A stretch of DNA of 64,000 nucleotides from Paenibacillus tundrae (GCF_036884255.1 NZ_CP145605.1:5579001-5643000); one strand, 5' to 3'. Positions 44,040 to 54,440 are shown, counted from the stretch's first letter. The notes: generated by a model from the letters alone, not told the origin. Numbers and translations are program-made.

Positions 44040-44798
44040 TTGGTCAAAACAGCCATTATACGCGCTCAAAACTTATGCAAAACCTACAATACAGGTAGCG
44101 AGCAGTATCATGCTATCCGTAATGTCGATCTGGATATATACGAAGGTGATTTTACCGTAATTATGGGCAACTCGGGCTCAGGCAAGTCTACCCTGTTGTA
44201 CCTGCTAAGCGGCTTGGATCAAGTAACAGCAGGTGAAGTGTATTTTCGAGATCAACGCATTGACGCTTACACCGAACGGGAAATGTCTGAATTCCGCACC
44301 CGCCGAATCGGTTATATCTATCAAAGTATCAACCTTGTCCCAGACCTCTCGATTCAACAAAATATCGCATTGCCTGGTTACATTGCCGGTTCCAAGAGAA
44401 GTGAGGTCGCTGCCAGAGCAAGTCAATTGATGACAGCGATGGATATCAATGAACAGCATCATCGCCTTCCCTCTGAAACGTCAGGTGGACAACAACAACG
44501 AGCTGCCATTGCACGTGCACTAATTAACTCACCTGATATGTTATTTGCTGATGAACCTACGGGTAGTCTGAACTATGAGCACGGCCAGGCTGTCCTTGAT
44601 ATCTTGACCAATATCAACCGCAAGGGACAATCGGTCGTTATGGTCACTCATGATATCAAGGCTGCATGTCGTGCAGACCGCCTTATTTTCATCCGAGATG
44701 GTAAGGTAGCAGGTATTCTCGAGTTCAGCAAATATGACGAAGAGCAGATCCACGATCGTGAATCAATGATCTTCAGTTTTGTGTCGAGGAAGGAATAG
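44040..44798 (+). CDS. ABC transporter ATP-binding protein, LolD/MacB type
   Basis: This is a 252-residue ATPase. The Walker A motif GNSGSGKST is at 43-51, the signature ETSGGQQQRAAIARAL is intact, and Walker B is MLFADEPTGSLN, with MVTHDI following. The size and QSINLVPDLS Q-loop fit exporters with FtsX-type permeases. TTG at 44040 is 8 bases after AGGGAG; a GTG at 44031 abuts it. It pairs with the 800-residue permease that starts 4 bases after its stop. Confidence 0.92.
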   Translation: MVKTAIIRAQNLCKTYNTGSEQYHAIRNVDLDIYEGDFTVIMGNSGSGKSTLLYLLSGLDQVTAGEVYFRDQRIDAYTEREMSEFRTRRIGYIYQSINLVPDLSIQQNIALPGYIAGSKRSEVAARASQLMTAMDINEQHHRLPSETSGGQQQRAAIARALINSPDMLFADEPTGSLNYEHGQAVLDILTNINRKGQSVVMVTHDIKAACRADRLIFIRDGKVAGILEFSKYDEEQIHDRESMIFSFVSRKE

Positions 44799-44802
44799 GG
44801 TT

Positions 44803-47205
44803 ATGGCAATCATGTGGCGATTGAGTCTTTCTTACCTCCGGAAAAACAAAACGCAAAATGGATTTAGCACGCTCCTCATTCTCTTATCCACACTACTTGT
44901 AGCAACAGCCGTCATTATTCTAGCGAATACTGGCAATTTATTTAAGGAAATGCATGATCGTGCCCATGGATCTCATCAGATTCTCTCCTTTGAGAAAGAC
45001 CTGAATGATCCTCAGGCTGTATATGGTTGGTGGCAGGCACAAGAACACGTTGATGTCTCTCCGTTACTACAGTACCGGACACTGTCAGGAATTACGTTCG
45101 ACGGCTTGGATATCCCGAATCTCTATCTATACATGATAGATACGCCTGCTCCCCCATGGGATGTGGATAAGCTCATTTTTGCCAGCGGATTGCAACCGAC
45201 TTTGCCTGAACAAGGTTCGGTCTGGATCCCTACCTCCATGGCTAACTCATACCATATCGCAATTGGCGATACGATAAGCTTCAGAGCAGGTTCCACTAAC
45301 CTCAATCTGACGGTTTCCGATATTGTCGTAGATGTTCCTTACGGTGCCCCATTCACCAATACTGCACGGATCTGGATGAATCCAACGGATTATCAACATG
45401 ATGTTCAGGCACTCGCAGGAAATGACAATTATATGTTCGGCATTCATTTTGACGATTACAGTACGAATTCACGTTATTGGGAGAAGTATAACCTTGAGCA
45501 TGATGTCCCTTTTCTGGAGACCAAGATGGAGTTTGAGAGTATATCCTCCTTCTATCTGATTATTAATCAGATTATCGGGTTCATTATGATCTTCCTCGGC
45601 GTAGTTATGCTAGTCATCGCTCTCGTTACGATTGGGTTCACAATTTCCGATGCAATCTTGGCTAACTATAAAACAATCGGGATCCTCAAATCGCTAGGCT
45701 TGACTTCCCGTAAGATGATTGGCACGTATGTCATACAATACGCCATATTATCTCTAGTCGCCATTCTTCCTGGGCTTATGCTAAGTGTGTGGATATCCAA
45801 ACCGTTAATGAGCATCTCAGTGTCCTCACTCAGCGTTGGTGGTGGCGATATTCCAATGCAGGGAATTGGTGCAGCACTGCTTGTGGGTGCATTTCTCTTC
45901 GCTATGGTCATCTTGTTCGTTATGCTCTATGCCAACAAAGCACGACATATTGAACCTGTGCAGGCCATTCGTTATGGGATGTCCGAAGCTGACCATATTC
46001 GCATTGCTCAACGGATGAATACACCGTTCTTCCGTGCGATTGTGTTCTCGCGATATCCGGTTTCTGTCGTCATTGGCTTTCGTAATCTGATGAAGAACAT
46101 CCGTAGCTCTGCTCTTATACTACTACTCACGATGATGGCATCAGCTGTACTCGTTCTTGGTTATGTCGTTGTGACGAGTGTCAGTGGAATATACCAGACA
46201 GCCGCTAAATGGGGGTATGATAATGCCAACATCGCAGCCGTAGTGGTGAATAAGAGTCATTTTTCCCTAGATAAGCTAGAGCAAGTATTAGAACAAGATA
46301 CCCGCATCCAGAATGTAGGCTGGCAAGGGAATACGTCCGGGGTCATCCGCCCTGACACTTCGATCAATCCGCAGAGTCAATCCACGAGTCTGTTTCTAAG
46401 TGTGCTGGATGGGAGCTATGATCAGCTTGGGTTTGAGAATCTAAGAGGATCTAATCCTCGGCTGGAGAATGAAATTTCGATCGGTGTAAATATAGCCAAA
46501 ATGTATCATAAGGATCTTGGTGATCTCATTGAACTCTACATTGAAGGACAAAAGCGTACTTTCGTGATCACGGGTGTCTATCAAGCCATCGCCAACATGT
46601 CCGTCTCCGGACGAATCACCATGGATGCAATGCATAGCGTGAATTCCAGTTACAATGATGTGGATGTTGTTTTTATCAATGTGAATGATCCGGCTCAAAT
46701 AGAACCTGTTGTCCAGGCGTTGAATGAGCAATTCAAGGATTCTACTTCTGTTGTGACCCAGAAAACGCTGCTTGATTCCGTATATGCTGAGGCAGCAAAC
46801 ATTCTGGTCTATCCGATGACTCTAATCGGGCTACTGTTTATTCTAGTTACATTTATCATTATCTTTAGCACCTGCAGGATCAGCATTCGCAAAGAAAGCA
46901 GAACCTATGGCATATATAAATCCATTGGTTTAACATCAAGCCAAATTCGATTGTCGATTGCCATGGGCATTGTAATCTTGTCCTCCATCGGCGCCTTATT
47001 GGGCATTATCATAGGCATATATGTCCTACCTGTTCTTCTAGAGCTTGTCCTTTCTGGATACGGGATCGTAGAGCTTCCCCTTATTTTGAACTGGGCTGGA
47101 ATCCTATTATTCGCCTGCCTTACCATACTTGCCGCAGCATATGGTTCATGGGTTTCTTCACGAGTTATCCGTAATTCCTCTCCCCGCAGTCTAGTTATTG
47201 AATAA
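44803..47205 (+). CDS. Two-module FtsX-family ABC permease
   Basis: This is an 800-residue membrane protein. A first helix (about 20-42) and a large outer domain lead to an FtsX core (about 255-395), then a second helix (about 430-455), a second outer domain and a second FtsX core (about 665-795). Each core has three to four helices. This doubled layout is seen in MacB/YclHI-like permeases rather than the single-module BceB. AAGGAAT precedes the ATG at 44803. It probably extrudes, or senses with the kinase, a membrane-active compound. The terminator at 47226 follows. Confidence 0.88.
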   Translation: MAIMWRLSLSYLRKNKTQNGFSTLLILLSTLLVATAVIILANTGNLFKEMHDRAHGSHQILSFEKDLNDPQAVYGWWQAQEHVDVSPLLQYRTLSGITFDGLDIPNLYLYMIDTPAPPWDVDKLIFASGLQPTLPEQGSVWIPTSMANSYHIAIGDTISFRAGSTNLNLTVSDIVVDVPYGAPFTNTARIWMNPTDYQHDVQALAGNDNYMFGIHFDDYSTNSRYWEKYNLEHDVPFLETKMEFESISSFYLIINQIIGFIMIFLGVVMLVIALVTIGFTISDAILANYKTIGILKSLGLTSRKMIGTYVIQYAILSLVAILPGLMLSVWISKPLMSISVSSLSVGGGDIPMQGIGAALLVGAFLFAMVILFVMLYANKARHIEPVQAIRYGMSEADHIRIAQRMNTPFFRAIVFSRYPVSVVIGFRNLMKNIRSSALILLLTMMASAVLVLGYVVVTSVSGIYQTAAKWGYDNANIAAVVVNKSHFSLDKLEQVLEQDTRIQNVGWQGNTSGVIRPDTSINPQSQSTSLFLSVLDGSYDQLGFENLRGSNPRLENEISIGVNIAKMYHKDLGDLIELYIEGQKRTFVITGVYQAIANMSVSGRITMDAMHSVNSSYNDVDVVFINVNDPAQIEPVVQALNEQFKDSTSVVTQKTLLDSVYAEAANILVYPMTLIGLLFILVTFIIIFSTCRISIRKESRTYGIYKSIGLTSSQIRLSIAMGIVILSSIGALLGIIIGIYVLPVLLELVLSGYGIVELPLILNWAGILLFACLTILAAAYGSWVSSRVIRNSSPRSLVIE

Positions 47206-47225
47206 TACGGTTGACCAAAATCAAG

Positions 47226-47268
47226 AAGCCCTCTCGTTTCCTTTATAAGGAGACAAAAGGGCTTTTTG
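47226..47268. terminator. Bidirectional terminator between permease and germination genes
   Basis: AAGCCCT...TCCTT pairs with AAGGA...AGGGCTT, followed by a T-run on the plus strand. It also serves the convergent germination operon. Confidence 0.82.
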
Positions 47269-47273
47269 TATGA

Positions 47274-48476
47274 CTACTCTGTGGAAGAACCTGGACTCGT
47301 AATATTAATCTTCACCTTATACGTAATTGGCACGGTGCTGAAGACTTCATCCCAGTCATCCTTGACCTTTTTCCACACTTTCGGATATTTAATCCGTAAG
47401 CTATCCCGAAAATCAGCAACGTCTACTTTGTAGGTATGTTGAAGTTTATGGAGCACCTGATCAATTTGTTGTTCCGCCATATCCGTAAAATTCTTTTCTA
47501 ATTCTCTGAGGTAGGCTCCCTTCTCTTCTTCTTCGGGTGCACGCCAATCCTCCATCAGCCAACCTTCAGATTCTGCCTTCACATCAAATGAGATATTGTT
47601 ACCCACCACTTTAGGTGTGATTTTGGTTTTTTTCTTCTTGATTTCATATAACACAGTGAAGCCTTGTTTGTTATATGTCTTAATGACACCACCACGTTCT
47701 TTGGCCATTAGCCAAGATAATCCTTCCAGATCGGTTTGATTCAGCTCACCAATGAATTTAGTGGTTTCTCCTTTAAAAATGCTAGCCCCAGAGAATTTGT
47801 CCTCGCCTTTAAAACTAAGTACATTCTGTAACAGAAAGCTAGAGCCCGATTGCATCTGAGCATCTAACTTGGTTAACGGAACAGGCTCCATAATTTTATT
47901 GGACAAATACGAGTTATTGCTGATCCCTGTGAGGTAAAAAGCCGGGATACGGGAAGGATCATCTGAAGAAAGTACATCCACAGCACGCCGATGGCTGATC
48001 AATACAAGACAGTTTGGACGAATATCATTATCTCGAAGTACAAAATCGAGCAGTTGATCCAGACCATACGTTTTGGCGATATCCTTCGATATCACGATGA
48101 CCTTCAGATGATGCCCAATAAGTGGACGATCCCGACGTAATGCAAACTGACGAAAGATCTGCAGCATAGAATCCCCGGTGAGCTGCTCATTAGAATAAGA
48201 AGTCTTACCAGCAGAGGGTGAGCCGGATTGTCCACTTTTTTGACCACTCGCATACCCTGGGGCGATCTGAACCGTTGCAGTCACCACTTTCTGCTTCGCA
48301 TAATCTCCCCCTTGAGCTGCGACGTTCTTCTCAAACTCTGTCTCTTTGGCGACATCAATACCTAACCCTACATATAGACTTAGCTCCTCAATCTCTCTAC
48401 TGCTCCAGCAACCGGATATCAGTAACAGAATGCATAAGCTAGTGATTGTACGTACAAGCATACGAAATTGCCTCAT
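47274..48476 (-). CDS. Germinant receptor lipoprotein, GerC type
   Basis: This is a 400-residue Ger(x)C protein. A signal peptide ends in the lipobox ISGCW, so Cys22 or nearby is lipidated. The mature part has the YVGLGIDVAKE and LIGHHLKVIVISKDIAK segments typical of the family, and the C-terminal LRIKYPKVWKKVKDDW domain. It completes the germinant receptor with the GerA and GerB subunits. Its start overlaps the GerB stop as ATGA, with AAAGGAGG upstream. Confidence 0.92.
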   Translation of the reverse strand: MRQFRMLVRTITSLCILLLISGCWSSREIEELSLYVGLGIDVAKETEFEKNVAAQGGDYAKQKVVTATVQIAPGYASGQKSGQSGSPSAGKTSYSNEQLTGDSMLQIFRQFALRRDRPLIGHHLKVIVISKDIAKTYGLDQLLDFVLRDNDIRPNCLVLISHRRAVDVLSSDDPSRIPAFYLTGISNNSYLSNKIMEPVPLTKLDAQMQSGSSFLLQNVLSFKGEDKFSGASIFKGETTKFIGELNQTDLEGLSWLMAKERGGVIKTYNKQGFTVLYEIKKKKTKITPKVVGNNISFDVKAESEGWLMEDWRAPEEEEKGAYLRELEKNFTDMAEQQIDQVLHKLQHTYKVDVADFRDSLRIKYPKVWKKVKDDWDEVFSTVPITYKVKINITSPGSSTE

Positions 48477-49579
48477 GCATGTTTGCCTCCTTTTTTGCGA
48501 ATAAGACTTAACACCAGCAACACCAAAGGTAGTACAGCAAACAAGTATACGGATACATTGCCCAGCATATCTCCTAGTGCAAAGGTCTGATCCACATTTT
48601 TGGGCATCAATGCAGTGATATAGATAACCGGAAGCAGTGCATACATAATGACTTGCATCTTTTTCGCACGAAATAAATCACGTATCCCCACTGAAGCGCA
48701 GTAATGGGTGATAACTGTTGTCGAGAAGATCTGCATAATCCAAATTACGAGCAATAAGGATTCGAAACGCTCAAATATTAGTCCTTGAATCTCGAAGCTT
48801 CTCACCAAATCGAGCGTTGGCCATGTTCTCGTTTTGATACCATCCAGAGACAGACTACCTACAACCATAACAACGGTAATCAAATATACGATGGTGGAAA
48901 TCATCAATCCCCATGTCATCGCCTTATTGCTTTTTTTCGGATTTTGCATATAAGCAGTTATGACAAACATCACCTCGTAACCTGTATATGATAATAAGGA
49001 GGGTTTCAATCCTTTAAGAACGGGCATAATTCCGTCTCCAAGTACGGGTCGCAGGTTGCCAATCTCAAATAATTGATTACTAAGCAAAATTTCTATCACA
49101 AATATTAGCAGTGTGATTGGCAAAATAATTTCAAATACACGCACAATAACGACAAGACCACCAGAGATCAGATAGATACCTACCCACATAAATACCATTA
49201 CGATCGCCCACGTGGGTGTACGTTCAAGCAGATACATTCCCGTTACATCCGCCATAACTCTAATCTCGAATGCAGCAATAATCGTGAAATACAGAATCAT
49301 GGCACATCCCAATATGTAAGCTATCCAGTTCCCCGTGATCTCGCGAGTGAACTGGAAGACGGTCTTCCCTGGAAAGCGGCGGCACAAAGTGACCAGGATA
49401 ATGCCAATGCCCGTAACGATCAACCCAGCCAAAATAATGGAAATCCAGACATCTGGTGTTCCAACAGCTTTACTCGTCGTTCGAGGTAACGTCAAGATCC
49501 CAGCACCCAGCATGTAATTGACGATAATTACAACGGCCTGAGTCGTCGTAATTTTGCCTAAAGGGCTATCTTCATTCAA
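48473..49579 (-). CDS. Germinant receptor permease subunit, GerB type
   Basis: This is a 368-residue membrane protein with about 10 helices of the APC/spore germination permease fold (GerAB, YndE). The start KITTTQAVVIIVNYMLGAGILTLPR is characteristic. It starts at TTG 49579, 9 bases after GGAGG. It binds the germinant in the known family model. It follows GerA and overlaps GerC. Confidence 0.92.
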   Translation of the reverse strand: MNEDSPLGKITTTQAVVIIVNYMLGAGILTLPRTTSKAVGTPDVWISIILAGLIVTGIGIILVTLCRRFPGKTVFQFTREITGNWIAYILGCAMILYFTIIAAFEIRVMADVTGMYLLERTPTWAIVMVFMWVGIYLISGGLVVIVRVFEIILPITLLIFVIEILLSNQLFEIGNLRPVLGDGIMPVLKGLKPSLLSYTGYEVMFVITAYMQNPKKSNKAMTWGLMISTIVYLITVVMVVGSLSLDGIKTRTWPTLDLVRSFEIQGLIFERFESLLLVIWIMQIFSTTVITHYCASVGIRDLFRAKKMQVIMYALLPVIYITALMPKNVDQTFALGDMLGNVSVYLFAVLPLVLLVLSLIRKKGGKHA

Positions 49580-49611
49580 TGCATTTCACCTCCAGCCCTT
49601 TGTAAGATAAC

Positions 49612-51324
49612 TTATTTTTTACGATCCTCATCTGTTGGATTAGTCATAATGGGACGTTTACGCATCATATTAAGCGGAGCACGGATGAAGAAATCCTTCC
49701 ATTCACCCAGGTGATACGGAACCGCTGGCGCAACATAAGGTACGCCGAAGCTTGAAAGCCGTGACAGATGTGTACACACGAGCAAAAAGAACATAACCAC
49801 TCCGAATAATCCAAGTACAGCTGCGCTAAACATCGCCGCAAACCTTAGAATCCGTAATGTTAAACCTGCGCTGTACACAGGAATCGTAAAGGAAGATATC
49901 GCTGTTACCGCCACGACAATAACAAGGAACTGACTTATAATTCCCGCCTGTACGGCAGCTTGACCAATGATTAGACCCCCTACGATCCCCATCGCAGGTC
50001 CAATCGGTTTAGGCAGACGAATTCCAGCTTCCCTTAGAATCTCAATAGAGAGTTCCATGATTAATACTTCAATCAGGGAAGGGAACGGCACTCCTGTTCG
50101 TGTCTCAATTATCGTCAATACCAGTTTGGTTGGAATAAGCCCGGGATGGAATGAAATAAAAGAGATGTAGAGAGCAGGAGCAAGCAAAGCTAGCATAGCG
50201 GACATAAAACGCAGCATTCTTAGAAAAGTGCCCGGAATCCAGCGCTCGTAATAATCCTCAGGCGATTGCAGCAGCATGCTAAAGGTTACAGGTACAACGA
50301 GTACAAAGGGTGTACCGTCCAGCAAAATAGCTACCCGACCCTCAAGCAAAGCACCCATCACCCGGTCAGGTCTTTCTGTATTCAGAATCTGTTGAAAAGG
50401 ACTAAGCGTACTATCTTCAATAAGTTGTTCCACATAACCCGATTCGAGCATATCATCCATATCCATCTCTTGAATTCGCTTCTGTACTTCAGCTACAAGC
50501 TTAGGATCAGCAATATCCTGAATATAAGCAATCGCTAGATCTTTTTTGACACGTGTGCCTACTTCAAATTTTTGAATAAATAAACTCTGATTACTGCCAT
50601 GGCGACGCAAAATCCCTGTATTATCGCTTAACTCCTCTGTAAAGCCGATACGTGGACCGCGAAGTAAACCTTCGGATAGAGGCTCATCTACACCACGCGT
50701 TTTCCCCTTAGCCGTTCCGATTAACATCGCTCCAGGGAGTCCATCCACCAACAATGCATTTTTGCCTAGCAGTACACCAACAGATAGTTCCTGAAGTGAT
50801 GACGTCTCCTGTACTTGGCTTACAGGAAGCAGTTGCTCTTTCAAATACGACGCCAGGAAGTCAGCGTTATTTTGTTGCACAAACTCCCCCTGAGTCTGCT
50901 CAGGCACACCTTCGAACATTAATGATTTAATAAGGTATTCATCCATTAAATTCACATCTACCAGGCCTTCGGTAAACATAACGGCAGCCCGTGTATTGGT
51001 ACCTCTAATCATAAACTCTCGAAGATGCACATCTGCATTTTTACCAAAAGTTTCCTTAATACTAATTAGATCCGTATGGTAATTACCGGTTATTTTAATA
51101 TTGGCATAGTGCCCTGTCTCCGTTCCGCTCCCTACTCCTGCGGCGGCCGGTGAGATATCCTTTGGGGATACTGACGGTTTATTGGAACGAGTGAAGCTAC
51201 CACGCTTGATCGAAGCATTGATCCACCGTGTAGTCAGGGTAATGCCAATGGGAATGATAATGACCAAGAAGGCCTGCATCCATACTGACCATTCGGGCAC
51301 ATAGGAAACAATGGTAGACCACAT
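49612..51324 (-). CDS. Germinant receptor subunit, GerA type
   Basis: This is a 570-residue GerA-family protein. An N-terminal soluble domain (about 80-300, with HLREFMIRGTNTRAAVMFTEGLVD and LLRGPRIGFTEEL) is followed by 4-5 membrane helices. Family landmarks GALLEGRVAILLDGTPFVL and EVLIMELSIEILREAGIRLP are clear. It has an extra N-terminal hydrophobic helix (about 13-32). The ATG at 51324 is placed by GGGGTGAG; the frame is open to a GTG at 51393. It is the first gene of the receptor operon. Confidence 0.9.
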   Translation of the reverse strand: MWSTIVSYVPEWSVWMQAFLVIIIPIGITLTTRWINASIKRGSFTRSNKPSVSPKDISPAAAGVGSGTETGHYANIKITGNYHTDLISIKETFGKNADVHLREFMIRGTNTRAAVMFTEGLVDVNLMDEYLIKSLMFEGVPEQTQGEFVQQNNADFLASYLKEQLLPVSQVQETSSLQELSVGVLLGKNALLVDGLPGAMLIGTAKGKTRGVDEPLSEGLLRGPRIGFTEELSDNTGILRRHGSNQSLFIQKFEVGTRVKKDLAIAYIQDIADPKLVAEVQKRIQEMDMDDMLESGYVEQLIEDSTLSPFQQILNTERPDRVMGALLEGRVAILLDGTPFVLVVPVTFSMLLQSPEDYYERWIPGTFLRMLRFMSAMLALLAPALYISFISFHPGLIPTKLVLTIIETRTGVPFPSLIEVLIMELSIEILREAGIRLPKPIGPAMGIVGGLIIGQAAVQAGIISQFLVIVVAVTAISSFTIPVYSAGLTLRILRFAAMFSAAVLGLFGVVMFFLLVCTHLSRLSSFGVPYVAPAVPYHLGEWKDFFIRAPLNMMRKRPIMTNPTDEDRKK

Positions 51325-51685
51325 ATTCTCACCCCAACATTTCTCTGCATGATAAGCTGCAGGTATTCGAAAGTATTGTGTCCCCGTTTCCACACAAACA
51401 TTCCCGTTTTTGTAAACCTACTTATAGTGAAGCAATATTGTATAACTTCAAAGCTTATGGATGAGCATCACGACAAGATCAAGATGAGGATGATCAAATG
51501 AAAAAGTGTACTATCTCGTCTCGCTCGACTAATAATACACAGCAAAAAACGGCTCCCCTCAAGGAACCGCATCCATTATTCTAACCATATATATTTATGA
51601 AATTAACCTATGTAGCTCAATGGCATGCCAGAAATGCCAGATATAGTATGATTGAATCTACAATCGGACACTTCTTTGCGATTCA
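51325..51685. other. Gap between GerA and the PAS-chemotaxis gene
   Basis: Apart from the terminator at 51544-51569, nothing specific is seen. The part nearest the GerA start would hold its forespore promoter, but I cannot define the boxes. Confidence 0.5.
51544..51569 (-). terminator. Terminator of the PAS-chemotaxis gene
   Basis: CGGTTCCT pairs with GGGAGCCG (wobbles included), followed by a T-run of six on the minus strand, 117 bases after the stop. Confidence 0.8.
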
Positions 51686-52606
51686 TCACACGATTTTGGT
51701 TACTTGCTGCGCCTTGGCATCGAGTAATTGAGCAGATGCAGCAATCGACGTGAAGTCATTCAAAGCGATCTCAATCCGCTCCTTACTCTGCTCCACGTAA
51801 TCTTCAACCTTCTGCGTTCCGCCCGCAATATTTCCGATCTCTTTGGTAATGCCGGTAACGCTATCACGAATCTCATTAATTGAGTTCTCTACAATCCCCG
51901 ATAGCTTCTTCACTTCTTTGGCAACGATATCGAACCCTCTACCATACTCCCCGGCGTGTGCAGCCTCGATCGCTGCATTCAAGGCGAGTAATTGTGTTTG
52001 CGAGGCAATTTCACGGATGGTCTGTACCACCCCTTGAATCGATCCCGCCTGTTCCTGCAAATGAGTCAATGTCGTGCGGTTATGAGCGGACACCTCTGAA
52101 ATATATGAAATACTGGACATTAACTCCTGACTACGTCCGATGCCCCCATCTGCCTGCTCGCTCAGCTCATGTGACATCGTTTTCAATTCATGAACCACTG
52201 TTGATATATTGTTCTGGCGATTAGTGATATTGGTCGCTATTTTGGATACACCGAGTATTTTCTGATTATTCTCATCATAAACAGGCATATACGTAGCCTC
52301 AAGCCACACGGAGTTGCCATTTGCATCCTTACGTTCTACCTTATTCTGAAAGCTCACCCCACTGAAAATACTACCCCAGAAGGCTTCGTATTCCACACTG
52401 TTTACAAAGCTTCCAAAGCAAAGTTGTTCATGTTGCATGCCGTACATCTCTTCTTTTTGATAGCCCATCGTTGTGGCAAATACATCATTCACATACGTAA
52501 CCTTGCGTTTCATATCGAATCGAATAATCGCCAAACTCTTCTCCATCGCTTTGATCACCAACTCATCCGTCACAACATCTTTTTTCATCACATCAACTAT
52601 AGACAC
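51686..52606 (-). CDS. Soluble PAS-domain methyl-accepting chemotaxis-like protein
   Basis: This is a 306-residue protein with no membrane helix or HAMP. A PAS domain (about 18-130, with VNDVFATTMGYQKEEMYG and GVSKIATNITNRQ) is followed by a short coiled-coil signalling domain. This includes the conserved receptor tip EIASQTQLLALNAAIEAAHAGEYGRGF. It is shorter than usual chemoreceptors (about 500-600), so the helical bundle is reduced. It likely senses an internal ligand or redox state, perhaps via a PAS cofactor, and signals to CheA. This reading is inference. Confidence 0.87.
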   Translation of the reverse strand: MSIVDVMKKDVVTDELVIKAMEKSLAIIRFDMKRKVTYVNDVFATTMGYQKEEMYGMQHEQLCFGSFVNSVEYEAFWGSIFSGVSFQNKVERKDANGNSVWLEATYMPVYDENNQKILGVSKIATNITNRQNNISTVVHELKTMSHELSEQADGGIGRSQELMSSISYISEVSAHNRTTLTHLQEQAGSIQGVVQTIREIASQTQLLALNAAIEAAHAGEYGRGFDIVAKEVKKLSGIVENSINEIRDSVTGITKEIGNIAGGTQKVEDYVEQSKERIEIALNDFTSIAASAQLLDAKAQQVTKIV

Positions 52607-52956
52607 GCCATATCCCCCACTCTAATCCCATGATAGAAACCTCTTGCAATAACAGGTAAAGGCTAAAATAATACTTCATATAATATGTATCTATATTAAT
52701 TTAAGATAACTATATTAATGATACCCGGAATCGGGACTTTTGGATCACTTATTCACCTGATTTTATAACAATATTTTTACAATCAGAAGATCGATATCGA
52801 ACATAATAGATCATTGGCTTGATCATACAATAGCATTTCGATTTGTACCAATACTTTAATTCGCTCATCGTCTTAAATAATGTAGGTCAATAACCGACAA
52901 TAAAAAAAGGGGATTTTTGTGATAAATCTCACTTATTGGTCAGGGGGAATAGGTAT
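52607..52956. other. Gene-free stretch before the beta-helix gene
   Basis: The 350 bases are A/T-rich and contain no ORF with a start signal. No strong promoter or hairpin was recognised. Confidence 0.5.
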
Positions 52957-54156
52957 ATGTTTAAAGGTTTAAAGAAAAAGGTTCGTCTTAGCCTACTGCT
53001 TCTTGTCGCTACTGCCTTTGTTGTTCAAGGGGCTACAGTCAGAACGGGCGTGGTTCAAGCAGCAGACAATGTGATTAGGGCAACCGATTTTGGGGTTAAA
53101 GCCAATTCGAAGAACGCTCAAACGAAAGAAATTCAAAATGCTTTGAAGTATTTCTATGACCGAGGAATGGAAGGAACCGTTTATTTTCCAAAAGGTACAT
53201 ACTATGTCGATGAGTCTATTCGGTTATATGCCGGAGTTAGTCTGACCGGTGATGGGATTGGGCAAACCATTTTCAAAAAGACAGGCTCTTCTAGCCAATA
53301 TGTCATCGGTAATCCGATTCTCCGTAATCAATCCAATCGTATCAACGTGAGAATCTCCAATCTGACCATTGATGCCGATCGTGAAAATCGAGAAGCTCGC
53401 GGTGCTAGTCAGGTAGGTGGAATTATTATTGATATTCCTGTCTCCCACCTCACACTTGACCAGATCGAGATCCGAGATACAACCATAGGAGCTTTGTTAC
53501 GTAGAACGAAAGATTCCGAGATCACCAACAGTCGCTTTGACCGGAACAATGGACATGCCATTGCTACAGGGCACGAAAGCTACCCAGCTGGTGAGTTTAG
53601 CAACGTGCAAATTATAAACAATCAAATTTCAAATTCGGGCGGCGGTAGCGGAATTAACCTGTCTCGCGCAACCAATACCACCGTGTCTGGCAATCAGATC
53701 ATTAACCGTACCCACCAATCCGACGGCTATGCTGGTATTCGTATCCCTAATGACGGCGCCAACAACACCATTACAAACAACGTGATCGAGAACTATCCAC
53801 GGGGTATCTTTGTACTAACAGGAGCAACCGGAAATAACGTATTCGGAAATACAATCAAAAATGCCTCTCTTCAAGGTCTCTTGGTGCAAGCAAGTGGTAA
53901 TACCTTTACAGACAATGAATTTATCCAAACGAACACTTCGCTTAAACCAGATGCGGTTATTCGTCTAGACGGCTCCAACCAGAACAAAGTGATTGGTAAT
54001 GAGATGACAACTCACTCCGGTTTCTCCATAACCGGTATACGTCTTACCAACTCTAGCTCAAATGAAATTAAGAACAATGTTACCGATACCTCAGGCAAGT
54101 CCATCAGTATTGAGGGTGGAAGTGGCAACGTAAATACAGGTAACCGTAATCGCTAA
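52957..54156 (+). CDS. Secreted right-handed beta-helix protein (pectate-lyase-like)
   Basis: This is a 399-residue exported protein. The signal peptide ends near VVQA. The N-terminal Pectate_lyase_3-type segment is IRATDFGVKANSKNAQTKEIQNAL. Parallel-helix repeats of the NNTITNNVIENYPRG and GNNVFGNTIKNAS kind follow. The ATG at 52957 is after AGGGGGAAT; an earlier frame start at 52936 has none. It may be a glycoside-active or structural surface protein; no catalytic triad is identified. Confidence 0.85.
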   Translation: MFKGLKKKVRLSLLLLVATAFVVQGATVRTGVVQAADNVIRATDFGVKANSKNAQTKEIQNALKYFYDRGMEGTVYFPKGTYYVDESIRLYAGVSLTGDGIGQTIFKKTGSSSQYVIGNPILRNQSNRINVRISNLTIDADRENREARGASQVGGIIIDIPVSHLTLDQIEIRDTTIGALLRRTKDSEITNSRFDRNNGHAIATGHESYPAGEFSNVQIINNQISNSGGGSGINLSRATNTTVSGNQIINRTHQSDGYAGIRIPNDGANNTITNNVIENYPRGIFVLTGATGNNVFGNTIKNASLQGLLVQASGNTFTDNEFIQTNTSLKPDAVIRLDGSNQNKVIGNEMTTHSGFSITGIRLTNSSSNEIKNNVTDTSGKSISIEGGSGNVNTGNRNR

Positions 54157-54313
54157 GTTAAGGGACAGACGTAATTCTGAGAGCGATATGTAAACAGTAA
54201 ACAGAGAACAAAATACCAGAATATTAACCAAAGGTAATACAGAAATATTAGAACATGCATCAGATGCTGATGTGAGTAGCGAATAGCCTATACAACAAGT
54301 AAGATCTTAAGAC

Positions 54314-54347
54314 CCCCTCTGCTACCTTTATGGCAGCAGGGGATTTT
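54314..54347 (+). terminator. Terminator of the beta-helix gene
   Basis: CCCCTCTGC pairs with GCAGCAGGGG (one bulge), followed by ATTTTC. Confidence 0.78.
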
Positions 54348-54440
54348 CTATATTTTCATTTGGTGAATTCATTAATAACAATAATATAAGTATCAAATAT
54401 GGTAAAATTAAACTATACATACATGAGAGGGGAGATTATC

